A DNA stretch of 10,553 bases from Rhodocyclaceae bacterium (GCA_030682595.1 JAUXNZ010000025.1:1-10553); one strand, 5' to 3'. Shown: positions 1 to 6,356, counted from the first letter of the stretch. Numbers and translations: made by a program. The notes: generated by a model from the letters alone, not told the origin.

Positions 1-156
1 GACGTCGGCTTCCAGAGCCCCAACGTCGAAGCCGCACGGCCGCTGGTGTATGCCACCGCCCTGCTGCTGGTCATCATCATCGTCGTGCTGAACCTGTTCG
101 CTATCCGCCTGCGCAACCGCATGCGCGAGCGGATGAAGGGCCTTGAAGGCGTATGA
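1..156 (+). CDS. pstA: Phosphate ABC transporter permease, C-terminal end (PstA-like, partial)
   Basis: The window opens inside this gene. Frame 1 is open from base 1 to the TGA at 154-156 and gives the last 51 residues. A hydrophobic stretch around residues 16-35 (YATALLLVIIIVVLNLFAI) looks like the last transmembrane helix. It is followed by a basic tail (RLRNRMRERMKG), as expected for the cytoplasmic end of a PstC/PstA-type inner-membrane permease. I call it PstA rather than PstC because pstB follows after 43 bases and pstA normally precedes pstB. The visible piece alone does not separate the two paralogues. It would form the channel of the PstSCAB phosphate importer. Confidence 0.75.
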   Translation, partial: DVGFQSPNVEAARPLVYATALLLVIIIVVLNLFAIRLRNRMRERMKGLEGV

Positions 157-199
157 CCCTCCTTATTGCCGTAACTTCCTGCTTGAAGGACCGTAGAAG

Positions 200-1027
200 A
201 TGAATGCAAACCCGGAAAAAACCCATACGATGCAAATCGGCGATCTGGGCCGCGCACCCATGGCGCCGACCGAAGACTATGTGCTCAAAGTCGATAACCT
301 GAAACTCTTCTATGGCGAGGCCAAGGCACTCAACGGCATCAACATGCTGATTCCGCGGAATCGCGTCACGGCCTTCATCGGACCGAGCGGGTGCGGAAAA
401 TCCACCCTGCTGCGCTGCTTCAATCGCATGAATGATCTGGTGGATATCTGTCGTATCGACGGCAAGATACTGTTCGACAGCAAGAACATCTACGACAATG
501 ATGTGAATGTGGCACTGCTGCGGCGTCGGGTCGGCATGGTGTTCCAGAAGCCGAATCCGTTTCCCAAGTCGATCTATGAGAACGTGGCTTATGGCTTGCG
601 CATCATGGGTGTCAATGACAAGGCCGAACTTGATGTGGCGGTCGAAAAGTCACTGCGCGCAGCCGCTTTGTGGAACGAGGTCAAGGATCGCCTGCAAGAA
701 AGTGGCATGAGCCTCTCCGGCGGCCAGCAACAGCGCCTGGTGATCGCCCGAGCTATTGCGCTCCAACCCGAAGTGCTGCTGCTGGACGAGCCGGCATCGG
801 CACTCGATCCCATCGCTACATCGAAAATCGAAGATCTGGTGGATGAACTCAAGGGCGAATACACGATCATCATCGTGACCCACAACATGCAGCAGGCGGC
901 ACGGGTGTCCGACTACACCGCCTTCATGTACATGGGCGACCTGATCGAGTTCGGTGCGACCGACGATCTGTTCATTAACCCGAAGGAAACCCGTACCAAC
1001 GACTACATCACCGGCCGCTTCGGTTGA
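200..1027 (+). CDS. pstB: Phosphate import ATP-binding protein PstB
   Basis: This is the ATPase subunit of the high-affinity phosphate importer; it hydrolyses ATP on the cytoplasmic face of the PstC/PstA channel. All ABC motifs are present in the 275 residues: Walker A GPSGCGKST at 61-69, Q-loop glutamine at 116 within VFQKPNPFP, signature LSGGQ at 172-176, Walker B VLLLDEP at 192-198, D-loop SALD at 200-203 and the switch histidine at 228. The PstB hallmarks FNRMNDL and FQKPNPFPKSIYENVAYG are intact, and the length is slightly above the usual 250-260 because of an N-terminal extension of about 25 residues. The start is supported by GAAGGA at 185-190, nine bases before the ATG. The gene is probably cotranscribed with the upstream permease. 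No phoU follows, although phoU often does. Confidence 0.97.
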   Translation: MNANPEKTHTMQIGDLGRAPMAPTEDYVLKVDNLKLFYGEAKALNGINMLIPRNRVTAFIGPSGCGKSTLLRCFNRMNDLVDICRIDGKILFDSKNIYDNDVNVALLRRRVGMVFQKPNPFPKSIYENVAYGLRIMGVNDKAELDVAVEKSLRAAALWNEVKDRLQESGMSLSGGQQQRLVIARAIALQPEVLLLDEPASALDPIATSKIEDLVDELKGEYTIIIVTHNMQQAARVSDYTAFMYMGDLIEFGATDDLFINPKETRTNDYITGRFG

Positions 1028-1040
1028 TATGGGTGGCGGG

Positions 1041-1068
1041 CGCCGTCCCGCCAGCGCCGACTTTTGCG
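1041..1068 (+). repeat. Dispersed repeat copy A (intergenic, 3' of pstB)
   Basis: Contains the core GCCAGCGCCGACTTT at 1050-1064. Bases 1042-1068 match copy B (3392-3418) at 26 of 27 positions, although B lies inside a coding sequence. Its first 25 bases (1041-1065) are identical to the reverse complement of copy E (8732-8756). It begins 14 bases after the pstB stop. With the bases just before it, it forms a 7-bp stem (TGGCGGG at 1034-1040 with CCCGCCA at 1047-1053, six-base loop), followed eight bases later by TTTT. It could therefore also help end the pst transcript, though the T-run is short and far from the stem. Confidence 0.85.
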
Positions 1069-1079
1069 TGTGCAAGCTT

Positions 1080-1217
1080 AGGGAATCCCTTGGCACCGAT
1101 GTTGATGGCCGTGTAGCCGCCGATCACGCTGGCCATGATCAGCAGAAAGCGGCCCCGCCGCGCGCCCAGGCGTAGAAAGTTAAATAAGACCGAGGCGAAT
1201 AACGGGGTTATTTCCGA
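1080..1217 (-). pseudogene. Possible remnant of an integral membrane protein C-terminus (unrecognised)
   Basis: On the - strand a frame is open from the TAG at 1218-1220 onward. It encodes about 46 residues with a basic patch (FLRLGARRGR) followed by a clear membrane-like stretch (FLLIMASVIGGYTAINIGA) and GFP. The GGY in a final helix resembles the tail of TauE/SafE-type permeases, but I cannot identify the family with confidence. There is no Shine-Dalgarno sequence and no plausible full-length gene, and the frame runs straight into repeat copy A. The most likely reading is the leftover end of a gene lost from this spot. It could also be chance reading of GC-rich spacer DNA. Confidence 0.3.
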
Positions 1218-1222
1218 CTACG

Positions 1223-1255
1223 CTGGAATGGCACCGCAAATGGCGGGCATTCCAG
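1223..1255 (-). terminator. Inverted repeat 3' of olsB, terminator-like hairpin
   Basis: CTGGAATG (1223-1230) and CATTCCAG (1248-1255) are perfect 8-base inverted arms. Inside them CCGC (1234-1237) can pair with GCGG (1243-1246), extending the stem across a small internal loop. It lies 17-49 bases past the olsB stop, where the transcript of the - strand operon should end. No T-run follows on either strand, so it may be a Rho-dependent or 3'-stabilising hairpin rather than a classical intrinsic terminator. A small palindrome, AATAAC-GGG-GTTATT, lies next to it at 1198-1212. Confidence 0.5.
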
Positions 1256-1271
1256 GATCTTCTCCAAGCGT

Positions 1272-2039
1272 TCAGCCAGGCATGAAATGCCGTGCGTAGC
1301 GCGGGGTGAGGCGCGACATCGGCAGCAGCAACGGCAGGTCGGCGGTATTGAAGTCGGCGTCCCAGGCTGGTTCGCCGCAGACCCAGGCGCCAGCGCGCAG
1401 GTAGCCCTTGAGCAGCGGCGGGATGGCGGCGGCGCGGCCGGTGGCCAGACGCTCGAAGGGCAGGGGCTCGCGCGGGAAAACCCGGTACTCGAGCGGCGCG
1501 AGGTGCGTGTTCTGCAATTGCACGAACAGGTTGGCGGCGTTGTGGCCGCCGTCGGCCATGCTGATCGAGGCGCAACCGATCAGATGGCGATAGCCGTGAC
1601 GCGCCATGAACTCGGCCAGCCTGCTCCACAGCAGGGCGATTACCGTGCCATTGCGGTAGTCGGGATGAATGCAGGAACGGCCGACCTCAAGCATGCCATC
1701 CCGCAGGTAGCGCAGGCGGGTGAGATCGAATTCGGTTTCGCTGTAATAGTTACCGACCCGGTTGGCGGCCTCGGGCGTCAGGATGCGGTAGGTGCCGACG
1801 ACCCTGCCGGCTCCGGCGTTCGATGTGTCGCGGACGATCAGATGTTCGCAATACGGATCGTAGATGTCGGCATCGACGCCGGGGACGCGCGTTTGAATCC
1901 TGGCGCCGAGCTCCTCGACAAAAACGCGGTAACGCAGGCGCTGGGCCTCCTTGACCTCGTGCGCATTGAGCGCCAGGCCGACCGAATAGTGTTGATGATG
2001 ATGGATGTCGTGGGTGCGCCATTCCTGAGTGTGCAGCAT
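1272..2039 (-). CDS. olsB: L-ornithine N-alpha-acyltransferase OlsB
   Basis: OlsB moves a 3-hydroxyacyl group from acyl-carrier protein to the alpha-amino group of ornithine, the first step of ornithine-lipid synthesis, and gives lyso-ornithine lipid in the cytoplasm. The 255-residue protein has the GNAT-like fold signatures of this family: RLRYRVFVEELG at 34-45, DPYCEHLIVRD at 61-71, the acyl-donor motif EVGRSCIHPDYRNG at 118-131 and the typical C-terminal block PPLLKGYLRAGAWVCGEPAW at 207-226, followed by DxDFNTADL. AAGGAG at 2046-2051, six bases upstream, supports the ATG at 2039. It lies 47 bases after plcP and is probably the last gene of the glycosyltransferase-plcP-olsB operon. Its partner OlsA is encoded at 6357-7115 rather than next to it. 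Ornithine lipids contain no phosphorus, and in other bacteria they rise during phosphate limitation. Confidence 0.88.
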   Translation of the reverse strand: MLHTQEWRTHDIHHHQHYSVGLALNAHEVKEAQRLRYRVFVEELGARIQTRVPGVDADIYDPYCEHLIVRDTSNAGAGRVVGTYRILTPEAANRVGNYYSETEFDLTRLRYLRDGMLEVGRSCIHPDYRNGTVIALLWSRLAEFMARHGYRHLIGCASISMADGGHNAANLFVQLQNTHLAPLEYRVFPREPLPFERLATGRAAAIPPLLKGYLRAGAWVCGEPAWDADFNTADLPLLLPMSRLTPRYARHFMPG

Positions 2040-2086
2040 GCTCTTCTCCTTGTCGTGGGGTATGACGGCATTGTCGGAAGAGTCGG

Positions 2087-2950
2087 TTACAAGAGTTTTG
2101 CAGAATGATTAAGATGATGTGAATCAAGCAGGGCGGCAGGCGCTTGTTCAGGGAACGTCCCCTGTGGCTCCCTGGATGGAGCGATCACCGCCTGGAACAG
2201 GGGTAGCTGCGCCGGTGCGGAGTGATGAATCAGTTCCATGCTGCCGTCGAGGTGCTCGACGATGGCTGTGCAACTGTCGACCCAGTCGCCGCAGTTGAGG
2301 TAGGTGATGCCGTCGGCCTCGCGGATGGTTGCGCTGTGGATGTGACCGCAGATCACGCCATCGACGCCGCGTTCGCGCGCGGCGCGGATCACCGAGTCCT
2401 CGAAGTCGAAAATGAAGCTCACCGCCGTCTTGACCTTGCGCTTGGCATAACCGGCGAGTGACCAGTAGCCGGGGCGATTGAGGCGGCGCCGCAGCCACGA
2501 CAGCCAGGCATTGATCCGCACCAGCCCGTTGTAGGCGATGTCGCCGAGCAGCGCCACCCAGCGATGATGGCGCGTCACCTGGTCGAACTCGTCGCCGTGG
2601 ATCAGCAGATAACGCCGGCCGTCGGCGGCGGCGTGGATGTATTCGTCGACCACCTGGATGCCGCCGAAATTCATGTCGAGGTATTCGCGCAGCGCCTCGT
2701 CGTGGTTGCCCGGGATGAGGAATATCTGCTCGCCATGGCGGGCGCGGCGCAGCAGTTTTTGCACCACGGTGTTCTGCGCCGCCGACCATTGGATGCCGCG
2801 ATTCATGACCCAGAAATCGACGATGTCGCCGACCAGGAACAGGTATTCGGCTTCATGGTCGCGCAGGAAGTCGAGCAGGCGCTCGGCCTGGCAGCCGCGC
2901 GTGCCGAGGTGGATGTCAGAAAGGAAGATGGCGCGGACTCTCCGGGCCAT
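2087..2950 (-). CDS. plcP: PlcP-like calcineurin-type phospholipase C / metallophosphoesterase
   Basis: This is a 287-residue member of the calcineurin-like phosphoesterase superfamily. The two-metal site is complete: SDIHLG (D12, H14), GDIVD (D42), GNHDE (N82, H83), HGDEFD (H118) and CGHIHSA (H203, H205), then NCGDWVDSCTAIVEH at 219-233. The blocks FGGIQVVDEYIH, RRYLLIHGDEFDQV and YWSLAGYAKRKVK, and the GDWVDSCTA ending, match my recollection of the PlcP family (Sinorhizobium SMc00171). That family splits phosphatidylcholine and other phospholipids into diacylglycerol and a phosphorylated head group during phosphate starvation. Databases often label such proteins UDP-2,3-diacylglucosamine pyrophosphatase (LpxH). 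LpxH is usually about 240 residues, and the lipid-remodelling neighbours favour PlcP. The gene starts 19 bases after the glycosyltransferase stop. No strong Shine-Dalgarno is visible, so translational coupling is likely. The last 40 or so residues look poorly conserved. Confidence 0.75.
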   Translation of the reverse strand: MARRVRAIFLSDIHLGTRGCQAERLLDFLRDHEAEYLFLVGDIVDFWVMNRGIQWSAAQNTVVQKLLRRARHGEQIFLIPGNHDEALREYLDMNFGGIQVVDEYIHAAADGRRYLLIHGDEFDQVTRHHRWVALLGDIAYNGLVRINAWLSWLRRRLNRPGYWSLAGYAKRKVKTAVSFIFDFEDSVIRAARERGVDGVICGHIHSATIREADGITYLNCGDWVDSCTAIVEHLDGSMELIHHSAPAQLPLFQAVIAPSREPQGTFPEQAPAALLDSHHLNHSAKLL

Positions 2951-2969
2951 GGTTCACGTTAGCAAGAGG

Positions 2970-4148
2970 CTAGTCCGGGGCAATGGGAAACAACTCCTTG
3001 GCCCATTGCCGTCGGGCATGCGTCAGCACGAGATTTTCAAGCACGCCGGCGAAGCTGTCGTGGATCGTGTTCCAGTCCAGGCTGGCCACGCGCGCCGGGG
3101 CACGCAGGCGCAGGCGGGCCAGCAGTCCCGGGGCGACGGCGAGCGAAGTGGCCGCATTGATGAAGGACTGCTCGTCGCCGGGGGTCACCAGCAGTCCGTT
3201 ACGGCCGTCATCGATCAATTCAAGGGCGGCGGCACTGGCAAAGGCGACGACGCCGAGCCCGCTGGCCATGGCCTCGAGCGTGACGTTGCCGTAGGTCTCG
3301 GTGAGGCTGGGGAGCAGGAAGATGTCGGCCGAGGCATAGTGCGCGGCGAGATCTTCGCCGTGGCGCATGCCGGCGAAGATGTACTCGGGGTGCCGTGCCG
3401 CCAGCGCCGACTTTTGCGGGCCGTCACCGACGAACAGCAGCCGTGAATTCGGATATGTCCGGTGCAGTGCGTCGAAGGCGGCGACCGCGAGCATCAGGTT
3501 CTTCTCGGCTGCCAGCCGGCCGACGATGGCGACGACCAGCGTGGCGGCGTCCGCGCCCCATTGCTGACGCAATTCCGTGGAGCGGCGCCGCGGATTGAAA
3601 AGCTGGGTGTCGACGCCGCGCGCCATCACCAGCAAATTCCGAAAGTCGGCGCTGGCGAGACGGCGTGCGATCTGCTGCGTCGGTACCAGCGTGACCTGGC
3701 TGCGGTTGTGGAAGCGGCGCAGGTAGCGCTCGATGCTGCCACGTAGCCAGCCGATGCCGTAGTGGCTGCTGTAGGCGTCGAAATTGGTATGGAAGCTCGA
3801 ACTGACCGGCAGGTCGAGCCGCCGCGCCGCGGTCAGCGCCGACCAGCCCAGCGGCCCTTCGGTGGCGACATGGACGATATCCGGCCGCTGTTCGCGCCAG
3901 GCTTTGCGCAACGCGCCGTGCGCCGGCAGGCCGAAGCGCAGTCCCGGGTAGCGCGGTAGCGGCAGGCTGCCGACCAGCAACTCGCGCAAGTCGGCCGTCA
4001 GCGCCGGCTGTTCCCCACGCTGCTGGCGCGGACGCACCAGGTGCAGCTGGTGGCCGCGCTGGCGCAGGCCGTCGGCGAGTCGCCCCAGCGTCATGGCGAC
4101 ACCGTTGACTTCGGGCGGGTAGGTTTCAGTGACAAGGGCGACGCGCAT
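2970..4148 (-). CDS. GT4-family glycosyltransferase, candidate glycolipid synthase
   Basis: A retaining glycosyltransferase of family GT4 with a GT-B fold. The N-terminal domain opens with MRVALVTETYPPEVNGVA. The sugar-nucleotide domain has VGRLAAEKN, LLFVGDGP and the EX7E motif (ETYGNVTLE), followed by ASGLGVVAF and NGLLVTPGD. I chose the ATG at 4148 because it gives the usual start of this family; a GTG two codons upstream (4154) is the alternative. The substrate cannot be read from the sequence. Its place directly before plcP and olsB, behind a PHO box, suggests it glycosylates the diacylglycerol released by PlcP, like the Agt enzymes that partner PlcP in alphaproteobacteria. A mannosyltransferase of the PimB type or an exopolysaccharide enzyme is also possible. 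Two copies of the dispersed repeat lie inside the gene, encoding LASADF (copy C) and QKSALAA (copy B). Confidence 0.8.
   Translation of the reverse strand: MRVALVTETYPPEVNGVAMTLGRLADGLRQRGHQLHLVRPRQQRGEQPALTADLRELLVGSLPLPRYPGLRFGLPAHGALRKAWREQRPDIVHVATEGPLGWSALTAARRLDLPVSSSFHTNFDAYSSHYGIGWLRGSIERYLRRFHNRSQVTLVPTQQIARRLASADFRNLLVMARGVDTQLFNPRRRSTELRQQWGADAATLVVAIVGRLAAEKNLMLAVAAFDALHRTYPNSRLLFVGDGPQKSALAARHPEYIFAGMRHGEDLAAHYASADIFLLPSLTETYGNVTLEAMASGLGVVAFASAAALELIDDGRNGLLVTPGDEQSFINAATSLAVAPGLLARLRLRAPARVASLDWNTIHDSFAGVLENLVLTHARRQWAKELFPIAPD
3392..3418 (+). repeat. Dispersed repeat copy B (inside the glycosyltransferase gene)
   Basis: Core GCCAGCGCCGACTTT at 3400-3414. It matches intergenic copy A at 26 of 27 bases (single change C to G in the left part). 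It lies antisense to the gene and is translated as PQKSALAARH, at the variable helix after the VGDGP motif. The usual GT4 spacing to the following AGMRHGEDLAAHYASAD block appears unchanged, so the repeat seems to replace native sequence rather than add to it. Confidence 0.8.
3641..3665 (-). repeat. Dispersed repeat copy C (inside the glycosyltransferase gene)
   Basis: Core GCCAGCGCCGACTTT on the - strand at 3642-3656. Bases 3642-3670 match intergenic copy E (8733-8761) at 28 of 29 positions. Here the repeat is in the coding orientation and reads ARRLASADFRN, between VPTQQI and the conserved ARGVDTQLFNP block. Copies B and C are therefore inverted relative to one another within one gene, about 225 bases apart. 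Confidence 0.8.
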
Positions 4149-4172
4149 GATCACGCATGTTGCGGGCGCCGT

Positions 4173-4190
4173 GTGACACGACGATGACGG
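4173..4190 (-). promoter_or_regulatory. PHO box (PhoB site) upstream of the glycosyltransferase-plcP-olsB operon
   Basis: On the - strand the site reads CCGTCAT-CGTC-GTGTCAC. It agrees with CTGTCAT-N4-CTGTMAY at 12 of 14 informative positions, with the required 11-base repeat spacing. A weak -10-like hexamer, CAACAT (4157-4162), follows after the ten-base gap usual for PhoB promoters. That would place transcription initiation almost at the ATG (4148), so the mRNA could be nearly leaderless; no Shine-Dalgarno is visible. The match is by eye and unscored. Confidence 0.65.
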
Positions 4191-4205
4191 GGAGATTGCA
4201 GATAG

Positions 4206-4340
4206 ATTAAGGAATCGCTAACCACCGTGGATACCTTCCGCGTCGGTTGCATCGGTGCGATCGGCGCTGCCGAAATGCGCCGGGCCGTCGATGCGATCGG
4301 CGCGGCGATCCGTGAGATGGGGATATCCCGCCTGAGTTGA
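4206..4340 (+). pseudogene. phnW: C-terminal remnant of phnW (2-aminoethylphosphonate-pyruvate transaminase)
   Basis: The + strand frame between the TAG at 4203-4205 and the TGA at 4338-4340 encodes LTTVDTFRVGCIG, then a stretch containing AAEMRRAVDAIG and REMG. These are the last 40 or so residues of PhnW as I recall them (family ending PGKLTxVxTFRVGCIG followed by AAEMRxAVxAIG), the PLP enzyme that starts 2-aminoethylphosphonate breakdown. Resemblance stops abruptly just before LTT, where the PGK of PhnW would be, and about 320 upstream codons are missing. There is no start region or ribosome site, so it is a gene fragment. It ends four bases before the stop of the convergent kinase-like gene. 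It suggests that a phosphonate locus occupied this spot before the - strand genes took their present arrangement. Confidence 0.8.
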
Positions 4341-4344
4341 AGTT

Positions 4345-6198
4345 TCAGGCCCCGATTCCCCAGGAGTTGAGGGCGCGGAGCAAGGAGCGTTTCTTCGACT
4401 GATGCGATTGCATGCGGCGCAGGATGTCGTCGAGGGTGTGCATGGCATCCAGGATGTGCGGCCCCTTGTTGAGCATGACGCATTCCGCACGCTCGCCCAT
4501 GGCTGCATCGGTGATTTCGGCGCGCGACGGCAGGCCGGTCTGCGCCAGGGTTTCAAGGACTTGCGTGGCCCAGATTACGGGCAAGTGGGCGGCTTCCGTC
4601 GCCCAAAGGATTTCTTCCTGTACCTCCGCCAGGCGCTCGTAACCGCATTCCACGGCGAGATCGCCGCGGGCGATCATGATGCCCGCTGCTTTCCCGGCCA
4701 GCGCCGCATAGAGCAGTTCGGGCAGGTTTTCGAATCCGCGGCGCGTCTCGATCTTGAGGACGATGCCGAGATGTTCGGCACCCAGCGCCTGCAGATGCCC
4801 CCGCAAGGCCTCGACATCGCTCGCCCGTTGCGCGAACGACAGCCCGACCATGTCGGCTTCCGTGGCGACGATTGCCAGGTCCTCGATATCCTTGTCCGTC
4901 AGGGCAGGCAGTTCGAGCTGGCTGTCGGGAAGATTGATGCCCTTGTCGTCGGCGAGCTTCTCCCCCGCTTCGCGCGCATGGGTGATTTCCACTTCCAGCC
5001 GGTCGGCAGCAACCTGGCGGATGATGCCGCCGATGCGACCATCGTCGAACCAGATGCGCTCGCCGACGCTGACCTGCCCGAAGATTTCTGGCAGCGTGCA
5101 GCCGATCTCCTGCGATTGGAGTGCCGTCTTGCCAGCGCCGACTTTCCTGCGTACGAGTTGGATCATGCTGCCGCGCGACAGGCGCAGGCTTCCCGGTTGA
5201 GTCGGCAGGTCGACGATCCGCGTGATGCTCGTACGGTGGCCCTTGTGACGATGGCCGATCCGTGTTTCGGGAACCAGATAGCTGGTCTGCGAAGACTCTG
5301 CCAGCACGCCATCCGCGTCGCGGCCCACCACCCGGAAATCCCGCCGCGCGTCGCGCGCATCGATGAGGTGCAGCTGATCGTCCTGCTTGATCCGGGACAG
5401 CCAGTCCGCTTCAACCCCGATGCTGACGCTGGCGCCCTTCACTTGTGCCGGCCTGCCGGACGGATACAGCCCCAGGCGCACCGGTATCTGCACACGCCCC
5501 AACTCATCGCGAACTGGCCTCAGTTTCAACACGGGCGTACTCGCCGGAAGGTGGTCGGTGCGCAGCTTCGGTCCGCCCAAGTCCATCAGGATGCGCACGG
5601 GACGCCCTATGGCCTTGGCTGCGCGACGGACGTGACGCACCAGCGCTTTCCATTCCGTAGCGCCATCGTGGGCGCAATTGATGCGGGCGATATCCATGCC
5701 CGAATCGACGAGTTGGCGGATCAGGCCATAGTCACCAGCCGCCTCGGAGGGCAGGGTGACCATGATGCGTACTGCCCTGTCCGTGGGCGGAGCGCCCAGC
5801 AGGCTGGCCGTATGCTGCTCCAGCAGCTTGCGGCTGCGTTTGATGCCCACGGGTTCGTCCGTCGCATGCGATTGCCATGGCAGCGCCACCAGACGATGCA
5901 GGATGCCGAGCACCTTGTCGAGATTGGCGAGCACATTCGATTCGGCCCGCCCAAGCGAAGAAAGCCCGATCCTGGCGAGCTTGTCCTGCAAAGGTCGCCG
6001 GTCGTTGTGCCGCAGCGCCAGGTAATGCGCGAGGTTGCGTGCGCTAGGGAGGAAGCCTTGATCGACCTTCCCGATCCATGGTGCCAGCCGCGCTTCAGCC
6101 GCGAGCATGGCCTCGCGCAGGGACCACAATTCGTCAATCAGCGCCCGACACTCGCCGACATCCCATTCGTCATTTTGCGTGCGCTCTTTTTGTGCCAT
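4345..6198 (-). CDS. Pyruvate-kinase-like protein with long N-terminal extension
   Basis: A 617-residue relative of pyruvate kinase (PEP + ADP to pyruvate + ATP). Residues 1-140 form an extension of unknown role. The catalytic barrel begins near 143 (VRIMVTLP, cf. the usual TLGPAS block). Recognisable parts are GMDIARINCAH (R172, N174), MDLGGPKLRT (D206), LKIETRRGF (K482, E484), IARGDLAVECG (D513), IWATQVLET (T545) and SRAEITDAAMGERAECVMLNKG. The part between barrel strands (about 215-425) is roughly twice the size of a normal B domain, and the C-terminal regulatory domain is missing. The usual serine of NFSH is alanine, and the glutamate of the GPE motif is lysine (K211), a change linked to potassium-independent pyruvate kinases. 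Main catalytic residues remain, so activity is plausible but unproven. Copy D of the dispersed repeat encodes KVGAGKTAL within the enlarged domain. A PHO box lies upstream. The ATG at 6198 lacks a clear Shine-Dalgarno. Confidence 0.8.
   Translation of the reverse strand: MAQKERTQNDEWDVGECRALIDELWSLREAMLAAEARLAPWIGKVDQGFLPSARNLAHYLALRHNDRRPLQDKLARIGLSSLGRAESNVLANLDKVLGILHRLVALPWQSHATDEPVGIKRSRKLLEQHTASLLGAPPTDRAVRIMVTLPSEAAGDYGLIRQLVDSGMDIARINCAHDGATEWKALVRHVRRAAKAIGRPVRILMDLGGPKLRTDHLPASTPVLKLRPVRDELGRVQIPVRLGLYPSGRPAQVKGASVSIGVEADWLSRIKQDDQLHLIDARDARRDFRVVGRDADGVLAESSQTSYLVPETRIGHRHKGHRTSITRIVDLPTQPGSLRLSRGSMIQLVRRKVGAGKTALQSQEIGCTLPEIFGQVSVGERIWFDDGRIGGIIRQVAADRLEVEITHAREAGEKLADDKGINLPDSQLELPALTDKDIEDLAIVATEADMVGLSFAQRASDVEALRGHLQALGAEHLGIVLKIETRRGFENLPELLYAALAGKAAGIMIARGDLAVECGYERLAEVQEEILWATEAAHLPVIWATQVLETLAQTGLPSRAEITDAAMGERAECVMLNKGPHILDAMHTLDDILRRMQSHQSKKRSLLRALNSWGIGA
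5123..5146 (+). repeat. Dispersed repeat copy D (inside the pyruvate-kinase-like gene)
   Basis: Core GCCAGCGCCGACTTT at 5131-5145. It matches the reverse complement of copy C at 23 of 24 bases. It is antisense to the gene and read in a different frame from copy B, giving KVGAGKTAL (residues 352-360). It is the most diverged of the five copies relative to A and E. Confidence 0.7.
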
Positions 6199-6254
6199 CT
6201 GTCGTTTGCTTGTTTTCGTGACCAGGGTAGGGAACTCGAACTCAAATGCATGGT

Positions 6255-6272
6255 ATTGCGGCGTTATGACAG
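6255..6272 (-). promoter_or_regulatory. PHO box upstream of the pyruvate-kinase-like gene
   Basis: The - strand reads CTGTCAT-AACG-CCGCAAT. The first half-site is perfect and the second agrees at 5 of 7 positions, with correct 11-base spacing. It lies 57 bases before the start codon. No convincing -10 hexamer sits ten bases downstream (TGAGTT is poor), which lowers confidence in the promoter but not in the site itself. It would make the kinase-like gene a phosphate-starvation gene separate from the olsA transcript. Confidence 0.55.
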
Positions 6273-6281
6273 GAATATTTC

Positions 6282-6352
6282 AAGCAGGTGACCGCTGCTT
6301 CGAGTGAATTGCTTCCGGTATTCCGGCGGGAACCGTCACCAGGCTGAAGCAA
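6282..6352 (-). terminator. Two hairpins in the olsA-kinase gap
   Basis: Directly past the olsA stop, TTGCTTC (6309-6315) pairs perfectly with GAAGCAA (6346-6352), with an inner CGGT/ACCG helix (6316-6319 with 6332-6335). Next to it AAGCAG (6282-6287) pairs with CTGCTT (6295-6300) around a GGTGACC loop. Neither has a T-run on the - strand. Together they sit where the CYTH-CHAD/olsA transcript should end and just before the PHO box of the next gene, so a terminator or transcript-processing role is plausible. Confidence 0.4.
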
Positions 6353-6356
6353 GTCC

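Noticed and set aside
1345..1366. GAAGTCGGCGTCCCAG inside olsB as a repeat copy
   Set aside because: It shares only AAGTCGGCG with the element and encodes the conserved AWDADF of OlsB.
2051..2068. A possible PHO box upstream of olsB
   Set aside because: One half-site is good (CCGTCAT on the - strand) but the second half, CACGACA, hardly matches. The 47-base gap behind plcP fits an internal operon gap.
1287..2108. A 273-codon + strand frame opposite olsB
   Set aside because: The - strand carries diagnostic OlsB motifs and a good ribosome site. The + frame reads as low-complexity G/V/A/Q-rich sequence.
2087..2950. Annotation as LpxH (UDP-2,3-diacylglucosamine pyrophosphatase)
   Set aside because: The superfamily is shared, but the protein is longer than usual LpxH, carries the PlcP-type YWSLAGYAKRKVK and GDWVDSCTA blocks, and lies between a glycosyltransferase and olsB. 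LpxH is kept only as the alternative.
4402..6291. A 629-codon open frame on the + strand opposite the pyruvate-kinase-like gene
   Set aside because: Its translation has no recognisable domain, while the - strand shows clear pyruvate-kinase motifs. Long antisense frames are common in GC-rich DNA.
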